5,539 nt of DNA, taken from the NCBI GenBank assembly GCA_009916335.1, contig SAAR01000221.1, forward strand, positions 1 to 5,539. Reading direction: 5' to 3'. This document shows positions 4,898-5,539 of the stretch, in pieces. The position numbers were made by a program, and so were the translations under genes. Under the pieces are notes generated by a model. The model had not been told where the DNA came from, did no database searches, and saw nothing but the letters and a program-made list of their open reading frames with translations. The stretch comes from Erysipelotrichia bacterium (GTDB lineage: Bacteria > Bacillota_I > Bacilli_A > Erysipelotrichales > Erysipelotrichaceae). How positions within the stretch are numbered: position 1 is the first letter of the stretch; the number at the start of each line of letters is the position of its first letter.

Positions 4898-5539
4898 CTA
4901 ATCAGAAAACAAATCGCTTTGATGAGTATACCCTAAATGTGCATAAGCTTTTTCACTTACCATTCTTCCTCTTGGTGTACGATTAATAAAACCTATTTGT
5001 AATAAGTATGGCTCATAAACATCTTCTAATGTCATTGCTTCTTCACCAATAGAGGCAGCGAGTGCTTCTAGTCCTACTGGACCTCCTTTAAAGCGATCAA
5101 TAATCCCACGAAGATATTTATAGTCTACATCATCTAAACCTAATTCATCTATTTTTAAACGATTCAGTGCCATTTTTGCAATTTCTAATGAAATAAAACC
5201 ATCATTCATCACTTGTGCAAAATCACGCACACGACGAAATAAACGATTGGCAATACGAGGTGTTCCTCTACTTCTTCTAGCGATTTCAATAATCGCATCC
5301 TCATCAATTCCATTGCCCATTACTTTTGATGTTCGTGTAATAATTTTTGATAAATCGTTTAGATCATAGTAATTTAATTGTGATACGATCCCAAAACGAT
5401 CACGCAATGGTGCACTTAAATCCCCTGCTCTTGTAGTTGCCCCAACAAGTGTAAAAGGGGGTAAATCTAAACGAATGCTACGAACAGCACTTTCCTTACC
5501 AACAACAATATCAATGCAATAATCCTCCATCGCTGGATA
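4898..5539 (-). CDS. ruvB: Holliday junction branch migration ATPase RuvB, 5'-truncated by the window edge
   Basis: RuvB is the AAA+ hexameric motor that, with RuvA, drives branch migration of Holliday junctions during recombinational repair. The window holds its last 213 residues of about 335; the Walker A and probably Walker B motifs lie outside. The first residues [14 protein letters not shown] continue without a start codon from beyond the edge; the Met at 5530 is internal. Visible landmarks, counted from the window edge, are sensor 1 GATTRAG (33-39) and LRDRFG (45-50), whose Arg acts in trans on the neighbouring ATP site. The sensor 2 region [19 protein letters not shown] starts near 89. 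The C-terminal winged helix ([12 protein letters not shown]...[17 protein letters not shown]) binds DNA. The protein ends QSDLFSD and a TAG stop. It points toward the spoVA operon on the same strand, but the small divergent gene in between makes cotranscription unlikely. Confidence 0.97.
   Translation of the reverse strand, partial: YPAMEDYCIDIVVGKESAVRSIRLDLPPFTLVGATTRAGDLSAPLRDRFGIVSQLNYYDLNDLSKIITRTSKVMGNGIDEDAIIEIARRSRGTPRIANRLFRRVRDFAQVMNDGFISLEIAKMALNRLKIDELGLDDVDYKYLRGIIDRFKGGPVGLEALAASIGEEAMTLEDVYEPYLLQIGFINRTPRGRMVSEKAYAHLGYTHQSDLFSD

Overview
This window is AT-rich DNA from a spore-forming low-GC Gram-positive bacterium (Bacillota). The spoVA genes, AGGAGG/AGGTGA-type ribosome binding sites and a three-gene SpoVACDE-type core all fit. 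The set lacks SpoVAA and SpoVAB, which is typical of Clostridia and Erysipelotrichia rather than Bacillus. A gut Erysipelotrichia-like source is my impression, not something the window proves. TGA, TAG and TAA all end genes here, so the standard bacterial code applies.

Layout, left to right. Positions 1-614 (minus) hold the first 204 codons of scpA, the kleisin of the SMC condensin complex; the C-terminus is outside the window. It has its own likely extended -10 promoter. Positions 651-4469 (minus) hold one sporulation operon, transcribed leftward in the order DUF421/YetF-like membrane protein, spoVAC, spoVAD, spoVAE, spoVAF. The last three junctions are all ATGA overlaps. Positions 4530-4871 (plus) hold a small divergent four-helix membrane protein of unknown function. 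Positions 4898-5539 (minus) hold the last 213 codons of ruvB, the Holliday-junction branch-migration motor.

How the genes work together. SpoVAC (membrane channel), SpoVAD (dipicolinic-acid-binding thiolase-fold protein) and SpoVAE (membrane partner) move Ca-dipicolinate into the forespore and release it at germination. SpoVAF is a GerA-family germination-receptor-like subunit. The DUF421 protein is of a kind linked in other spore formers to inner-membrane properties and spore resistance. scpA and ruvB are vegetative housekeeping genes that flank the sporulation block.

The main oddity is that spoVAF carries a single in-frame TAA (1149-1151) just after its first membrane helix. The reading frame on both sides is otherwise intact and matches the family, which suggests a very recent nonsense mutation, a sequencing error, or a protein made in two pieces. 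A second oddity is that the DUF421 gene has an excellent Shine-Dalgarno sequence but no ATG, GTG or TTG at a usable distance; an ATT codon sits at the ideal place. No stretch longer than 300 bases lacks a gene. I found no RNA genes, CRISPR arrays, insertion sequences or clear mobile elements, and no convincing undescribed system.
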